This document shows positions 34,179 through 43,286 of a DNA stretch of 64,000 nt, piece by piece; the stretch's first letter is position 1, and each line of letters begins with the position of its first letter. A model generated the notes under the pieces. It was not told where the DNA came from. It searched no databases and worked only from the letters and a program-made list of their open reading frames with translations. The DNA lies in the NCBI RefSeq assembly GCF_900111885.1, contig NZ_FOKG01000001.1, forward strand, positions 620,001 through 684,000. The letters are read 5' to 3'. The position numbers and the translations under genes were made by a program. This DNA is from Amycolatopsis marina (GTDB lineage Bacteria > Actinomycetota > Actinomycetes > Mycobacteriales > Pseudonocardiaceae).

Positions 34179-35128
34179 TCGTGCCCATCCTTCGCCGCAC
34201 CGCGATCTTCGTGATCAGCGTGCTGGTGGCCTCGGTGGTGGTCTTCCTCTTCATGGTCGTGCTGCCCGGCGACCCCGCGCAGGTGGCGCTCGGCGTCAAC
34301 GCGACACCCGAACTGGTCGAACAGACCCGGCAGGAGTTCGGCCTCGACCGGCCGCTGATCTCGCAGTACCTGGACTGGATGGGCGGCATCCTCAGCGGCG
34401 ACTTCGGCCGCTCGTACGTCACGCGCGAGGCCATCGGCCCGCAGCTGCTCGACCGGCTCGGCGTCACCCTGTGGCTCGTCGGCGGCGGGGTGCTCGTCGC
34501 GCTGCTGATCTCCGTGCCGCTCGGCACGATCGCCGCGGTGCGCCATCGCAGGCCCAGCGGCGCGGTGGTGTCCGGTGTGTCCCAGCTCGGCATGGCCGTT
34601 CCCGCGTTCCTCGCCGGCATCCTGCTGGTGCAGATCTTCGCGGTCCGGCTGGGCTGGCTGCCCTCCGGCGGCTGGACCCCGCCGGTGCGCGATCCCGCCG
34701 AGTGGCTGCGCGGCATGATCCTGCCGGTGCTCTCGCTCGGACTGGTGCAGGGCGCCGTGGTCACCCGCTACGTCCGCTCGTCCGTCCTCGACGTCCTCGG
34801 TGAGGACTACCTCCGCACCGCGCGATCCAAGGGGCTGCGCCCGGGGCAGGCGCTGGTCCGGCACGGGCTGCGCAACGCCGCCGTTCCCGTGGTCACGGTG
34901 CTGGGGCTGCAACTGGCGACCTTGCTGGTCGGCGCCGTCGTGGTGGAGCGGGTGTTCGTGCTGCCTGGGCTGGGCAGCATGTTGCTCGACTCCGTCTCCT
35001 CCCGAGATCTGCTTGCCGTGCAGGGGATCGTGCTCGTGTTGGTGGTCGGCGTGCTGCTGGTGAACTTCCTGGTGGATGTGCTGTACGCGGTCCTCGACCC
35101 GCGGCTGTCGGCTCCTAGGAGGTCCTGA
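34175..35128 (+). CDS. ABC transporter permease (DppB type)
   Basis: A 317-residue inner-membrane permease. Six helices are visible, beginning LRRTAIFVISVLVASVVVFLF. The N-terminal periplasmic part has LPGDPAQVALG and the FGLDRPLISQYLDWMGGILSGDFGRS segment typical of DppB/OppB. The coupling EAA-like loop is EDYLRTARSKGLRPGQALVRHGLRNA. It overlaps the binding-protein gene by four bases and the next permease by one (TGATG). Confidence 0.93.
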   Translation: MIVPILRRTAIFVISVLVASVVVFLFMVVLPGDPAQVALGVNATPELVEQTRQEFGLDRPLISQYLDWMGGILSGDFGRSYVTREAIGPQLLDRLGVTLWLVGGGVLVALLISVPLGTIAAVRHRRPSGAVVSGVSQLGMAVPAFLAGILLVQIFAVRLGWLPSGGWTPPVRDPAEWLRGMILPVLSLGLVQGAVVTRYVRSSVLDVLGEDYLRTARSKGLRPGQALVRHGLRNAAVPVVTVLGLQLATLLVGAVVVERVFVLPGLGSMLLDSVSSRDLLAVQGIVLVLVVGVLLVNFLVDVLYAVLDPRLSAPRRS

Positions 35129-35961
35129 TGACCATGATCGGTACCCGGCCGCGCAGCGCGAGCCTGATGGTGGGTGCGGCGCTCGTCGGCATCGTGGTGC
35201 TGGCGGCGCTGGTGTCCTTCCTCTGGACGCCGCACGACCCGCTCCTGGTCGAGGCCAGTGCCCGGCTGCTCGGGCCGACCGCCGACTACGTCCTCGGCAC
35301 CGACCGGTTCGGCCGCGACGTCGCCAGCCAGCTGATGGTGGGCGCCCGTACCACGCTCTACGTCGGCATCGTCGCCGTCGGGATCGCGGCGGTGATCGGC
35401 ACCCCGCTGGGCATCCTCGCCGGCATGTCCCGCAACTGGCTCGGTGAGCTGGTGATGCGGGCGAACGACCTCATGCTGGCCTTTCCCGCACTGCTGCTGG
35501 CAATCATGCTGGGCGCGGTCTACGGTGCGAGCACGCTCACCGCGATGATCGCGATCGGCATCGCCACGGTGCCGTCGTTCGCGCGCATCGCCCGGTCCGG
35601 GACGTTGCGGGTGATGAGCACCGAGTACGTCCTCGCCGCCCGCGCGGCTGGTCGATCCCGACTGTGGATCGCCTGGCGGCACGTGTTGCCGAACATCTCC
35701 GGGCTGGTGCTGGTGCAGTCCTCCGTGTCGTTCGCGATCGCCGTGCTCGCCGAGGCGGCGCTGTCGTTCCTCGGCTTCGGCACCCGGCCGCCGACGCCGT
35801 CCTGGGGACGGATGTTGCAGGAGTCCCAGGAACTGCTCGCCGTGGAGCCCCGGCTCGCCCTCGTGCCCGGTATCGCCATCGCGATCGCCGTGCTCGGCTT
35901 CAATCTGCTCGGCGACGGCCTGCGCGACCGGTTCGATCCGAAATTGGAGGCGCGGCGATGA
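35128..35961 (+). CDS. ABC transporter permease (DppC type)
   Basis: A 277-residue permease with six helices. DppC/OppC features are LGTDRFGRDVASQLMVGARTTLYVG, then the EAA loop EYVLAARAAGRSRLWIAWRHVLPN, and the C-terminal LSFLGFGTRPPTPSWGRML. It pairs with the DppB-type subunit to form the channel. Start and stop both overlap the neighbouring genes. Confidence 0.93.
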   Translation: MTMIGTRPRSASLMVGAALVGIVVLAALVSFLWTPHDPLLVEASARLLGPTADYVLGTDRFGRDVASQLMVGARTTLYVGIVAVGIAAVIGTPLGILAGMSRNWLGELVMRANDLMLAFPALLLAIMLGAVYGASTLTAMIAIGIATVPSFARIARSGTLRVMSTEYVLAARAAGRSRLWIAWRHVLPNISGLVLVQSSVSFAIAVLAEAALSFLGFGTRPPTPSWGRMLQESQELLAVEPRLALVPGIAIAIAVLGFNLLGDGLRDRFDPKLEARR

Positions 35962-36740
35962 GCGCGTTGCTGGAAGTCCGGGGGCTCGAGGTCCGTGCCG
36001 GTAGCCAACCACTGGTCGAGGACGTGGGGTTCGCGATCGGGCGCGGCGAGCGGCTCGGGCTGATCGGCGAGTCCGGGTCGGGCAAGTCGCTGACCGCCTC
36101 CGCGATCATGGGTCTGTTGCCGGAGGGACTCACCGCGGCCGGTTCCGCCACCCTCGCCGGCACCGAGCTGATCGGCGCGGGCGAGGGCACGCTGTCCGGG
36201 CTGCGCGGGCGCGAACTCGCCATGGTGTTCCAGGAGCCGATGACCGCGCTCAACCCGGCCATGCGTGTCGGCAGGCAGGTGGCCGAGGTGATGCTGCTGC
36301 ACAACACCAGGCCGAATCGCCGTGCCGCACACGCCGCCGCCGTCGAACTGCTCGACCGGGTCCGCCTGCCCGATCCGGAACGCACCGCACGGGCCTACCC
36401 GCACCAGCTTTCCGGGGGCCAGCGGCAGCGGGTGGTGCTGGCCATCGCGCTGGCCAACGATCCGGCGCTGCTGATCTGCGACGAACCGACCACCGCGCTC
36501 GACGTCACCGTGCAGGCGCAGATCCTCGAGTTGATCCTCGACAGCACCCGCGACCGGGACACCTCGCTGCTGTTCATCACCCACGACCTCGCCGTCGTCG
36601 CCTCGGTCTGCGACCGCGTACTGGTGATGTACGAGGGCAGGATCGTCGAGGAGGGCAGCACCCGGCAGGTCCTCTCCGCCCCGGAACACGGCTACACCCG
36701 GCGCCTGCTCGCGGCCTCGACCCTGGAGGTGTCGAAGTGA
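35958..36740 (+). CDS. ABC transporter ATPase (DppD type)
   Basis: A 260-residue ATPase. Walker A is GESGSGKSL, the signature is LSGGQRQRV, and Walker B is LLICDEPTTALDVT, with the switch His in FITHDLAVV. The MVFQEPMTALNP Q-loop is typical of DppD/OppD. ATG overlaps the stop of the DppC-type gene. The C-terminal Cys-containing extension of longer DppD proteins is absent, so a [4Fe-4S]-type tail is not expected. Confidence 0.92.
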   Translation: MSALLEVRGLEVRAGSQPLVEDVGFAIGRGERLGLIGESGSGKSLTASAIMGLLPEGLTAAGSATLAGTELIGAGEGTLSGLRGRELAMVFQEPMTALNPAMRVGRQVAEVMLLHNTRPNRRAAHAAAVELLDRVRLPDPERTARAYPHQLSGGQRQRVVLAIALANDPALLICDEPTTALDVTVQAQILELILDSTRDRDTSLLFITHDLAVVASVCDRVLVMYEGRIVEEGSTRQVLSAPEHGYTRRLLAASTLEVSK

Positions 36741-37546
36741 CCGAACCGGCACTGCTCGAGGTGCGCGACCTCACCCGCTCCTACCGCCGTCCCCGCACCA
36801 CCCTGTTCGGCCCGAAATCCGAGGTCTCCGCGTTACGCGGGGTCTCGTTCGACGTCCGGGAAGGGCAGCGCTTCGGCATCGTCGGCGAGTCCGGCTGTGG
36901 CAAGTCCACCCTGGTCCGACTGCTGGCCGCGCTGGACAGGCCCACCTCGGGCTCGGTTTCCTTCGAGGGAAGGCGCATCGACAACCTCGCCGAGCGGGAC
37001 CTCGGTTTTCTGCGTTCCCGGATGCAGATCGTGTTCCAGGACCCGATGGGCTCACTGGACCCGCGGATGCGCGTGCGCGACATCATCAGCGAACCGCTGG
37101 GGCGAGCGCGGGACCGGTACGACCGGGTCGCCGAACTGCTGGAGGCCGTGGACCTGCCCGCCGACTCCGGGCGGCGGTACCCCCACCAGTTCTCCGGCGG
37201 CCAGCGACAGCGCATCTCCATCGCCCGCGCACTCGCGCCGAGGCCGGACGTGCTCATCGCCGACGAGGCCGTCAGCGCGCTCGACGTGCTGGTCCGGGCG
37301 CAGATTCTCGAACTGCTGGCCGATCTGGTCCAGCGGTTCGACCTGACCCTGATCTTCGTCTCGCACGATCTCGCCGTGGTGCGGAACGTCTGCGACACCG
37401 TGGCGGTGATGCGCGGTGGCGAGATCGTCGAGCACGGCGCGATCGACCAGGTCTACGACGAGCCCGAGCATCCCTACACCCGCGAACTGATCGCGGCCGC
37501 ACCGAGCCTGCGCGCTGCGCTGGCGAATCTGGAGGACAGAGCGTGA
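36737..37546 (+). CDS. ABC transporter ATPase (DppF type)
   Basis: A 269-residue ATPase that pairs with the DppD-type one. Walker A GESGCGKST, Q-loop VFQDPMGSLDPRMRV, signature FSGGQRQRISIARAL and Walker B VLIADEAVSALDVLV. The substitution of EP by EA after the Walker B Asp (DEAVSALD) is common in DppF. The C-terminal YDEPEHPYTRELIAAAPSL is a standard end. GTG start overlaps the previous stop. Confidence 0.92.
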   Translation: MTEPALLEVRDLTRSYRRPRTTLFGPKSEVSALRGVSFDVREGQRFGIVGESGCGKSTLVRLLAALDRPTSGSVSFEGRRIDNLAERDLGFLRSRMQIVFQDPMGSLDPRMRVRDIISEPLGRARDRYDRVAELLEAVDLPADSGRRYPHQFSGGQRQRISIARALAPRPDVLIADEAVSALDVLVRAQILELLADLVQRFDLTLIFVSHDLAVVRNVCDTVAVMRGGEIVEHGAIDQVYDEPEHPYTRELIAAAPSLRAALANLEDRA

Positions 37547-38988
37547 TGTTCGACCCGCCCTACCCGGCAGGGCTGCCGGTCGGCGCAGGCTGGGAACCGG
37601 CACCCGCGACAGCACCGGTGGTGTTCCCGTTCGACGGGCAGGTCGTGGCCGGCGCACCCGTTGGCTCCCCCGCGCAGGCCCGGCAGGCGCTGGACGCGGC
37701 CGTCGCGGCGCGCCGCGAGGTCGCCGCCCTGCCCTCGCACGTGCGCAGGGCCGTGCTCGCCGACGTGCGCGACGCGATCGAGCAGCGGCGGGCGGAGTTC
37801 GAGAACCTGCTCGTGCTGGAGACGGGCAAGCCACTGGTCGACTGCAAGGTCGAGGTCACCCGCACCCTGCTCACCTGGGCCGCGTCGGCGGAGGAAGTGT
37901 CCCGGCTGCACGGGGAGACGGTTCCGCTGGACCTGCTGCCGTCCGGGGAAGGGCTGCTCGGGTTCTGGACCCGCAAGCCGATCGGCGTGGTCGTCGGCAT
38001 CGCCGGGTTCAACTACCCGCTACTGCTCGCCTCGCACAAGATCGCCCCGGCCATCGCCGCGGGCTGCCCGGTGATCGCCAAGCCCGCGCCCGCTACACCG
38101 CTGGCGACGCTCTGGCTGCTGCACCTCGTCCGCGAGGCCGCGGCCAGGGCGGGTGCGCCCGCCGAACTCGCACAGCTGGTCACCGGTGACGTCGAGGTGG
38201 GCTCCACGCTGGTCACCGACGCTCGAGTGGGTGCGGTGTCGTTCACCGGGTCCGCCGCGGTCGGGCACCGTATCGCCCGCGATGCCGCGCCCCGCAAGGC
38301 CCTGCTGGAGCTGGGCTCGAATGCCGCGCTGGTGGTGGCGGCCGACGCCGACCTCGACGCGGCGGTGGACGCGGTGCTGCGCGGCGGGTTCTACGCCTCC
38401 GGTCAGGCCTGCATCTCGGTGCAACGGGTGCTGCTGGTCGAACAGATCGCCGCCGAGTTCACCGCGAGGCTGCTCGATCGGATCGGGGAGGTGGTCACCG
38501 GCGATCCACGTGACCCGGCGACCCGGGTGTCGGCACTCATCGACGAACGGTCCACCGAGCGCGTACTCGGCTGGCTCAAGTCGGCCGAGGCCGTGGGCTC
38601 GCGGTTACTGGCGGGCGGGGTGACCGAGAACGGCGTGCTGTCCCCGACGGTGCTGGCGGACGTGCCCGACGGCACCGACTGCTGGGACGAGGAGGTGTTC
38701 GCCCCGGTGGTGTGCCTGCGCACGGTGGGCGACGTCGAGGCGGCGTTCGACGCGGTCAACGACTCTCGATACGGACTGCACGCGAGCGTCTTCACCGCCT
38801 CGCTCGCGACGGCGATGCGCGCGGTGGAACAGTTGGAGGTCGGTGGAGTCGTGGTGAACGAGGTACCGGGCTTCCGCTCGGACACGATGCCCTACGGCGG
38901 GGTGAAGGACTCCGGAATCGGCCGGGAGGGCCCCCGGTTCGCGGTGGAGGAGCTGACCGTGACCAGGATGGCGGTGATCCGGCCGTGA
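37543..38988 (+). CDS. aldehyde dehydrogenase
   Basis: A 481-residue NAD(P)-dependent aldehyde dehydrogenase. Catalytic Cys290 is in SGQACISVQR and the general base Glu256 in LLELGSN; cofactor-binding VSFTGSAAVG and the conserved IGVVVGIAGFNYPLLLA are present. The C-terminal RSDTMPYGGVKDSGIGREG block completes the fold. It oxidises an aldehyde to an acid, probably the breakdown product of the substrate imported by the ABC system. GTG and ATG are adjacent at the start (37543 and 37546); GGAGG fits the GTG better. It overlaps the ATPase stop and the next gene's start. Confidence 0.92.
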   Translation: MMFDPPYPAGLPVGAGWEPAPATAPVVFPFDGQVVAGAPVGSPAQARQALDAAVAARREVAALPSHVRRAVLADVRDAIEQRRAEFENLLVLETGKPLVDCKVEVTRTLLTWAASAEEVSRLHGETVPLDLLPSGEGLLGFWTRKPIGVVVGIAGFNYPLLLASHKIAPAIAAGCPVIAKPAPATPLATLWLLHLVREAAARAGAPAELAQLVTGDVEVGSTLVTDARVGAVSFTGSAAVGHRIARDAAPRKALLELGSNAALVVAADADLDAAVDAVLRGGFYASGQACISVQRVLLVEQIAAEFTARLLDRIGEVVTGDPRDPATRVSALIDERSTERVLGWLKSAEAVGSRLLAGGVTENGVLSPTVLADVPDGTDCWDEEVFAPVVCLRTVGDVEAAFDAVNDSRYGLHASVFTASLATAMRAVEQLEVGGVVVNEVPGFRSDTMPYGGVKDSGIGREGPRFAVEELTVTRMAVIRP

Positions 38989-39761
38989 GCGGCTACTCGA
39001 ACCTTTTCCGGCTCGACGGGCGCAGGGCGATCGTGCTCGGTGCGGGCAGCGGGATCGGCAGGGAGTCCGCGCTGGCACTCGCCGCGCACGGCGCCGAGGT
39101 GATCTGTGCCGACCGGGACCTGGCCACGGCGTCCGCGACGTGCGAGCTGATCGGCGAGCGCTCGCGGCCCTACGAGATCGACCTGCTCGACCCCGCCGCG
39201 GTGCATGGGGCAGCGCGGGATCTCGGTGAGCTCGACGTCGTCGTCCTGACCGCGGCGACCAACGTCCGCAAACGTTTGCTCGACTACTCCCGCGAGGAGT
39301 TCGACCGGGTTGTGGCGCTGAACCTCGGCGCCAGTTTCGAGGTCGTCCGGGCGTTCGGGGCCGGGATGGTCGAACGTGGTTCGGGCAGCATCATCGGCTT
39401 CTCCTCGATCCGCGGCACGACTGTCGAACCGGGCCAGGGCGCCTATGCCGCCACGAAGGCGGGACTCGTGCAGTTGTTCCGGACCGCGGCCGCCGAGTTC
39501 GGCCCGGCGGGTGTCCGGGTCAACGCGATCGCACCGGGAGTGGTGGAGACGCCACTGACCGCCCAGATCAAGGCCGATCCCGGCTGGTACCAGGCGTACG
39601 CGAGCAAGAGCGCGCTCGGGCGCTGGGCGCGTGCGGACGAGCTAGCCGGAGCCGTCGTGTTCCTCGCCTCGGACGCGGCCTCGTTCATCACCGGCGCGGT
39701 ACTTCCCGTCGACGGAGGCTGGACCGCGATCGACGGCCGCTACGAACCACCCGCATCCTGA
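38985..39761 (+). CDS. short-chain dehydrogenase/reductase
   Basis: A 258-residue classical SDR. The cofactor motif is GAGSGIGRE (TGxxxGIG type), the Asp after the second strand (CADRD) favours NAD over NADP, and Ser in GFSSIRG, Tyr154 and Lys158 (YAATK) form the active site. The C-terminal VLPVDGGW is typical. It probably interconverts an alcohol and a carbonyl in the same pathway. GTG overlaps the aldehyde dehydrogenase stop (GTGA). Confidence 0.92.
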   Translation: MSGYSNLFRLDGRRAIVLGAGSGIGRESALALAAHGAEVICADRDLATASATCELIGERSRPYEIDLLDPAAVHGAARDLGELDVVVLTAATNVRKRLLDYSREEFDRVVALNLGASFEVVRAFGAGMVERGSGSIIGFSSIRGTTVEPGQGAYAATKAGLVQLFRTAAAEFGPAGVRVNAIAPGVVETPLTAQIKADPGWYQAYASKSALGRWARADELAGAVVFLASDAASFITGAVLPVDGGWTAIDGRYEPPAS

Positions 39762-39771
39762 GGAGGGCTAG

Positions 39772-41154
39772 ATGACCGACGCCGTTGACCTGGGCGCAAC
39801 CGAGCTGGCACGTGAGTTCCGCGGGGGCGCACTGTCACCGGTGGAGCTGACCGAGGCGGTGCTGGCCAGGATCGAGGCCCGCGAGCCCGAGTTGCACGCG
39901 CTCTACGCCTTCGACGCCGAGGCGGCGCTCGCCGCCGCGCGGGCCGCCGAGCAGCGCTGGCGGGACGGCGCTCCGCTCGGCCCGATCGACGGAATCCCGC
40001 TGACGCTGAAGGAGAACATCGCCACCAAGGGCACGCCGGTGCCGATGGGAACGGCGGCAACCGAACTCGTACCCGCGGCCGACGACGCCCCGGTTGCTGC
40101 GCGGACCCGGGAGGCTGGCGCGGTACTGCTGGCCAAGACGACGATGCCGGACTACGGGATGCTCACGTCCGGACTGTCCAGTTTCCACACTTCGGCGCGC
40201 AATCCGTGGGACCTGGCCCGCACTCCGGGCGGATCCAGCGCGGGCGCCGGGACGGCGGCGGCGGCCGGGTACGGACCGCTGCACGTCGGCACCGACATCG
40301 GCGGCTCCATCCGCCTTCCCGCGGCCTGGTGCGGACTCGTCGGTTTCAAGCCCAGCTTCGGCAGGGTGCCGGTCGACCCGCCGTTCGCGGGCCGCGTCGC
40401 GGGTCCGATGACCAGAACGGCCGCCGACGCCGCGCTGCTGATGGACGTCATCGCCCGGCCCGACGAGCGCGACCACCTCAGCCTGCCGCCTGCCGAGCTC
40501 CCGTGGGGCGAGCTCGACGGTCACGTGGCCGGTCTGCGCATCGGCCTGCAGCTCGATCCGGGTGTCGGCCTGCCCGTGGAGCCGGAGATTCGCGCGGCGG
40601 TCGCCGGGGCGGCGCGGCTGCTGGAGGAGGCGGGCGCCGTGATCGAGGAGGTGCCGCCGTTGCTGACCAGGGAGATGCTCGACGGCCTCGACCGATTCTG
40701 GCGCACCCGTTTCCAGGCCGAACTCGAAGACCTCGATCCTCGCCGCAAGGAGCGGATCCTGCCGTACATCACCGAGTGGATCTGGGGTGGCGAACCGGTG
40801 TCGGGACTGGACGTCTACCGCGGCTTCGCGCAGATCGACGCGATCAGCGTGGCGGCACTGCGCGCCTGCGGCCCGTTCGATGCCGTGCTGTCGCCGACCT
40901 GCCCGGTCTCCGCGCCTGCCGCCGACGCGCCGTCCCCGACGAACGACCCCGCACTTCCGTTCGAGCACATCGCGTTCACCGTGCCGTACAACATGTCCGG
41001 TCAGCCCGCGGTGTCGGTGAACTGCGGCTACACGGGGGACGGGCAGCCGATCGGCCTGCAGATAGCGGGCTGCCGGTTCGACGACGTCGGCGTGCTCCGC
41101 CTGGCCGCGGCCTTCGAACGCCTCCGCCCCGCTCAGCACCCCTGGCCCAGCTGA
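39772..41154 (+). CDS. amidase (amidase-signature family)
   Basis: A 460-residue amidase that hydrolyses an amide to acid and ammonia or amine. The Ser-cisSer-Lys triad is visible: Lys80 in LTLKENIA, cis-Ser155 in TPGGSSAGAG, and nucleophile Ser179 in DIGGSIRLPA. The C-terminal SPTCPVSAPAAD and FTVPYNMSGQPAVS are family blocks. It starts ten bases after the SDR stop and closes the operon; a family B repeat follows at once. With the importer and dehydrogenases it suggests breakdown of an amide-bearing compound. Confidence 0.92.
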   Translation: MTDAVDLGATELAREFRGGALSPVELTEAVLARIEAREPELHALYAFDAEAALAAARAAEQRWRDGAPLGPIDGIPLTLKENIATKGTPVPMGTAATELVPAADDAPVAARTREAGAVLLAKTTMPDYGMLTSGLSSFHTSARNPWDLARTPGGSSAGAGTAAAAGYGPLHVGTDIGGSIRLPAAWCGLVGFKPSFGRVPVDPPFAGRVAGPMTRTAADAALLMDVIARPDERDHLSLPPAELPWGELDGHVAGLRIGLQLDPGVGLPVEPEIRAAVAGAARLLEEAGAVIEEVPPLLTREMLDGLDRFWRTRFQAELEDLDPRRKERILPYITEWIWGGEPVSGLDVYRGFAQIDAISVAALRACGPFDAVLSPTCPVSAPAADAPSPTNDPALPFEHIAFTVPYNMSGQPAVSVNCGYTGDGQPIGLQIAGCRFDDVGVLRLAAAFERLRPAQHPWPS

Positions 41155-41158
41155 ACCT

Positions 41159-41223
41159 CGCACTTTCCCGGGAAAGTGCGGTAGTTGCACGCGCCGGGTA
41201 TCGCACTTTCCCGGGAAAGTGCG
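41159..41223. repeat. family B paired palindrome, locus 2
   Basis: Two perfect 22-base palindromes (41159-41180 and 41202-41223), each centred on CACTTTCCCGGGAAAGTG, around a 21-base spacer that begins GTAGTTGC and ends GTAT. It lies between the convergent amidase and CoA-lyase genes, five bases after the first stop and 16 before the other. Same architecture as locus 1 at 30685. Confidence 0.88.
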
Positions 41224-41238
41224 AGATCTCCGACGCGC

Positions 41239-42120
41239 TCAGCTCTCCTGGGTGGCGTTGATCGCCTCGGCCATGGCGAGGATGCGGCGGGCGTTGTCGA
41301 CGTGCAGGTTCTCGATCATCCTGCCGTCCACCGTGACCACGCCCCGCCCCTCGGCCCTGGCCTGGTCGAACGCCTCGATGATCCTGCGCGAGCGCTCGAT
41401 CTCCTCCTCCGACGGCGCGAACACGCGGTTGCACGGTTCGAGTTGCCCAGGGTGGATCAGCGTCTTGCCGTCGAAGCCGAACTGGCGGCCCTGCAGGCAC
41501 TCCGCCTCGAACCCCTCGAGGTCCTTCACGTCGTTGTAGACACCGTCGAGGATCACCTTGCCGGTGGCGCGCGCGGCCAGCAGGCAGAGTGAAAGGCCGC
41601 CGAGCAGCGGTGCCCTGCCGGGGACGAACTCCGCGTGCAGTTCCTTGGCCAGGTCGTTGGTGCCCATCACCAGCACGCTCAATCGGTCGCTCGCCGCGGC
41701 GATCTCCTCGGCGTGCAGCATCGCGACCGGTGTCTCGACCATGGCCCAGATCTTGGTGTGCTCCGGAGCCCCGCCGAGTTCGAGCGCGCGCTCGATGTCC
41801 CGTACCTCGCGCGCCGAGTTCACCTTCGGCACCACAACGGCCGCCGGTCCCGCCTCCGCCGCCGCGCGCAGATCCGCCTCGTGCCACTCGGTGTCCAGGC
41901 CGTTGACCCGGATCGTCACCTCACGCTGCCCGTAGTCACCGGAGGCGGCCGCGGCGCAGACCCGTTCGCGGGCCTCGGCCTTGGCGTCCGGGGCGACGGC
42001 GTCCTCGAGGTCGAGGATCAGCGCGTCCGCGGGCAGGGTCTTGGCCTTCTCCAGCGCGCGCTCGTTCGCGCCCGGCATGTAGAGCACCGACCGGCGGGGG
42101 CGTAGCTGTGTGTCACTCAC
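41239..42120 (-). CDS. HpcH/HpaI aldolase / CitE-like malyl-CoA-family protein
   Basis: A 293-residue TIM-barrel enzyme of the CitE family. [20 protein letters not shown] is the family start, the metal-binding acids are in [14 protein letters not shown] and the [15 protein letters not shown] block, and the C-terminal [14 protein letters not shown] lies at the CoA site. In bacteria this clade includes (S)-citramalyl-CoA lyases and the Mcl2-type malyl-CoA thioesterase that follows a malyl-CoA lyase. The partner gene just upstream supports the second role, without proof. GTG 42120 overlaps that gene by eight bases; a TTG at 42126 would add two residues. Confidence 0.85.
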   Translation of the reverse strand: MSDTQLRPRRSVLYMPGANERALEKAKTLPADALILDLEDAVAPDAKAEARERVCAAAASGDYGQREVTIRVNGLDTEWHEADLRAAAEAGPAAVVVPKVNSAREVRDIERALELGGAPEHTKIWAMVETPVAMLHAEEIAAASDRLSVLVMGTNDLAKELHAEFVPGRAPLLGGLSLCLLAARATGKVILDGVYNDVKDLEGFEAECLQGRQFGFDGKTLIHPGQLEPCNRVFAPSEEEIERSRRIIEAFDQARAEGRGVVTVDGRMIENLHVDNARRILAMAEAINATQES

Positions 42121-43201
42121 CGGCAAGTGCCTCCTTGGTCGCCTTGTCGTACGCCTCGGCCAGTTCGGGGTCGCGGGCGCTGAGCGCGTCGGCGAGTTCG
42201 GCCACCACCTGACACTGCTTGAAGGAGGCGTCGTCCTGCATCTTGCCGTCGATCATCACCGCACCCGTGCCGTCGCCCATCGCGGCGATGACCCTGCGCG
42301 CCCACGCCACCTCCGACGGCTCGGGGGAGAACACCTTCTTCGCGATGTCGATCTGTGCCGGGTGCAGGCTCCACGCGCCGACGCAGCCGAGCAGGAAGGC
42401 ATTCCGGAACTGGTCCTCGCAGGCGACCACGTCGCGGATGTCCCCGAAGGGGCCGTAGTAGGGCAGGATTCCGTTCGCGGCGCAGGCGTCGACCATGCGG
42501 GCGACGGTGTAGTGCCACAGGTCCTGCTGGTAGGTCGTGCGGCCCGCATTGAGGTCCTCGCCGGTCGGATCGGTGCGGACCAGATAGCCGGGGTGCCCGC
42601 CGCCGACCCGGGTGGTCTTCATCCGCCTGCTCGCGGCGAGGTCGGCCGGGCCGAGCGAGATGCCCTGCATCCGGGGGCTCGCGCCGGCGATCTCCTCGAC
42701 GTTGGCCACGCCGCTGGCGGTCTCCAGGATGGCGTGCACCAGCAACGGCCTGGTCAGCCCCGCGCGCGCCTCGAGTTGTGCCAGCAGCCGATCGACGTAG
42801 TGGACGTCCTGCGCGCCCTCCACCTTCGGCACCATGATCACGTCGAGCTTGTCGCCGATCTCGGTGACCAGGTTGGTCAGGTCGTCCAGCACCCACGGCG
42901 AGTCGAGGCTGTTGACCCGCGTCCACAGTTGCGTCTGGCCGAAGTCGTTGGCCTTGGCGATCTCGACCAGACCGTTCCGCGCGGCCTCCTTGCGGTCCGC
43001 CCGGACGGCGTCCTCCAGGTTGCCGAGCAGCACGTCGACCTTCTTCGCGATGTCCGGCGCCTTCGCCGCCATCTTCTCGTTGCTCGGGTCGAAGAAGTGG
43101 ATCATGCGCGACGGCAGGGCGGGAATCTGCCGGACCGGTTCGGGCGCCCCCACGGCCAGGGGTGCGAAGAAGTCCTTCGGCGAGCGCAATTGTGCCTCCA
43201 T
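42113..43201 (-). CDS. L-malyl-CoA/beta-methylmalyl-CoA lyase-like protein
   Basis: A 362-residue Mg-dependent C-C lyase of the malyl-CoA lyase group. Features: [40 protein letters not shown] with the metal acids, [40 protein letters not shown], and the [16 protein letters not shown]oA end. Such enzymes split malyl-CoA to acetyl-CoA and glyoxylate, or methylmalyl-CoA to propionyl-CoA and glyoxylate, as in the ethylmalonyl-CoA pathway. I chose the ATG at 43201 ([12 protein letters not shown]); the open frame extends 16 codons upstream. It overlaps the second CoA-lyase gene. Confidence 0.85.
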   Translation of the reverse strand: MEAQLRSPKDFFAPLAVGAPEPVRQIPALPSRMIHFFDPSNEKMAAKAPDIAKKVDVLLGNLEDAVRADRKEAARNGLVEIAKANDFGQTQLWTRVNSLDSPWVLDDLTNLVTEIGDKLDVIMVPKVEGAQDVHYVDRLLAQLEARAGLTRPLLVHAILETASGVANVEEIAGASPRMQGISLGPADLAASRRMKTTRVGGGHPGYLVRTDPTGEDLNAGRTTYQQDLWHYTVARMVDACAANGILPYYGPFGDIRDVVACEDQFRNAFLLGCVGAWSLHPAQIDIAKKVFSPEPSEVAWARRVIAAMGDGTGAVMIDGKMQDDASFKQCQVVAELADALSARDPELAEAYDKATKEALAGE

Positions 43202-43286
43202 CGCTGCGGGCAAGTTACTCAGAGCTTGTCTGAGAACTCGGATCACCATGACCTCGCAATCCGCCGTCTCAGATGTTACTCACCGG

